NCBI GenBank assembly: GCA_018364455.1
Contig: JAGZLW010000052.1
Span: forward strand, 1-12,361
Source of the DNA: Streptococcus mitis
GTDB lineage: Bacteria; Bacillota; Bacilli; Lactobacillales; Streptococcaceae
DNA: 12,361 nucleotides
Direction of reading: 5' to 3'
Of the stretch, positions 12,155-12,361 are shown in pieces (the first letter of the stretch is position 1; every line of letters begins with the position of its first letter). The notes beneath the pieces are model-generated. The model saw nothing but the letters and a program-made list of their open reading frames with translations, searched no databases and was not told the origin of the DNA. The position numbers and the translations under genes were made by a program.

Positions 12155-12361
12155 ATCGTAGCCTCATATCGTCTAGGGAAGTTCCTTGTCCGGATTCATA
12201 TTCTCTTAAGGCGCGTTCCGATTGGGCTTGTAGTTCCTGAATCAATCGCTCACGATGTAAATCTTCTGCAGTTTTTATTGGCAAATCCTGTTCGAGAACA
12301 ATCTGCTCGATAAAAAGACTAATAGCATCAGTCATGGTCATTCCTTTTTCCCTGATGATAG
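12144..12361 (-). CDS. RelB/DinJ family antitoxin, N-terminus outside window
   Basis: Antitoxin partner of the adjacent toxin. The frame stays open to the right edge. The ATG at 12341 lies inside the conserved helix, since the codons upstream read IIREKG before MTMTDAISLFIEQIV. That is the usual RelB/DinJ ribbon-helix-helix pattern, in which about 20-25 further N-terminal residues (the DNA-binding strand) should lie beyond 12361. The C-terminal part, DLPIKTAEDLHRERLIQELQAQSERALREYESG and the tail LDDMRLRYGL, is the expected toxin-wrapping segment. Antitoxin first and toxin second, with an 11-bp overlap, is the classic order. Such modules repress their own promoter, which lies outside the window. 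Confidence 0.85.
   Translation of the reverse strand, partial: IIREKGMTMTDAISLFIEQIVLEQDLPIKTAEDLHRERLIQELQAQSERALREYESGQGTSLDDMRLRYGL

Noticed and set aside
12144..12341. Antitoxin as a complete 65-aa protein starting at 12341
   Set aside because: The frame continues to the window edge and the ATG lies inside the conserved GMTMTDAISLF helix, so the gene is partial.

Overview
The window looks like chromosome of a mitis-group Streptococcus (S. mitis / S. pseudopneumoniae / S. pneumoniae cluster). The evidence is the AT-rich low-GC Firmicute coding style, the vicR-vicK-vicX operon with a one-membrane-pass VicK, a HU protein and YbaB protein of streptococcal type, and a complete BOX repeat (boxA-boxB-boxC), an element typical of this group. 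Most genes are housekeeping genes. The less ordinary material is in the intergenic regions, in mutY, and in the last 1.2 kb.

Layout. 1-1650: the 3' half of carB (carbamoyl-phosphate synthase large chain) and its terminator. 1651-1898: gene-free spacer with an imperfect inverted repeat and a promoter that appears to give a leaderless ribF mRNA. 1899-3752: ribF (+) converging on a YitT-family membrane protein (-). 3753-3892: a compact divergent promoter region with a perfect 10-bp inverted repeat. 3893-5172: a DegV/FakB-type fatty-acid-binding protein, then hup (HU) with its own strong promoter and terminator. 5173-5654: a 480-bp gene-free stretch holding the BOX element and the mutY promoter. 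5655-9770: mutY, vicR, vicK and vicX on one strand, ending in a terminator. 9771-10700: a six-transmembrane, S4-containing potassium channel, converging on ybaB/ebfC (-) with a shared terminator. 11142-11730: a decayed iron-uptake lipoprotein gene (EfeO/imelysin-like) that keeps its promoter, palindromic leader and terminator. 11795-12361: a RelE/ParE-type toxin and a RelB/DinJ-type antitoxin (-), the antitoxin cut by the window edge.

How the genes relate. vicR-vicK-vicX is a tightly coupled operon (8-nt overlap, then a 1-nt gap) encoding the essential WalRK-type cell-wall two-component system and its accessory metallo-hydrolase; mutY lies directly upstream with no visible terminator, so readthrough is likely. 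ribF, degV and yitT are single transcription units with extended -10 promoters. The neighbours carB/ribF, hup/mutY and vicX/channel/ybaB do not match the order I remember for reference S. pneumoniae genomes; if that memory is right, the BOX-bearing spacer between hup and mutY may mark a rearrangement junction.

Most notable points: the MutY protein lacks all four cysteines of the usual [4Fe-4S] cluster; ribF and mutY are predicted to be leaderless; the divergent yitT/degV region carries an operator-like inverted repeat; and the EfeO-like lipoprotein gene is inactivated by three separate lesions. I found no CRISPR array, tRNA, rRNA, intact insertion sequence or recognisable riboswitch. I also found no wholly new multi-gene system.
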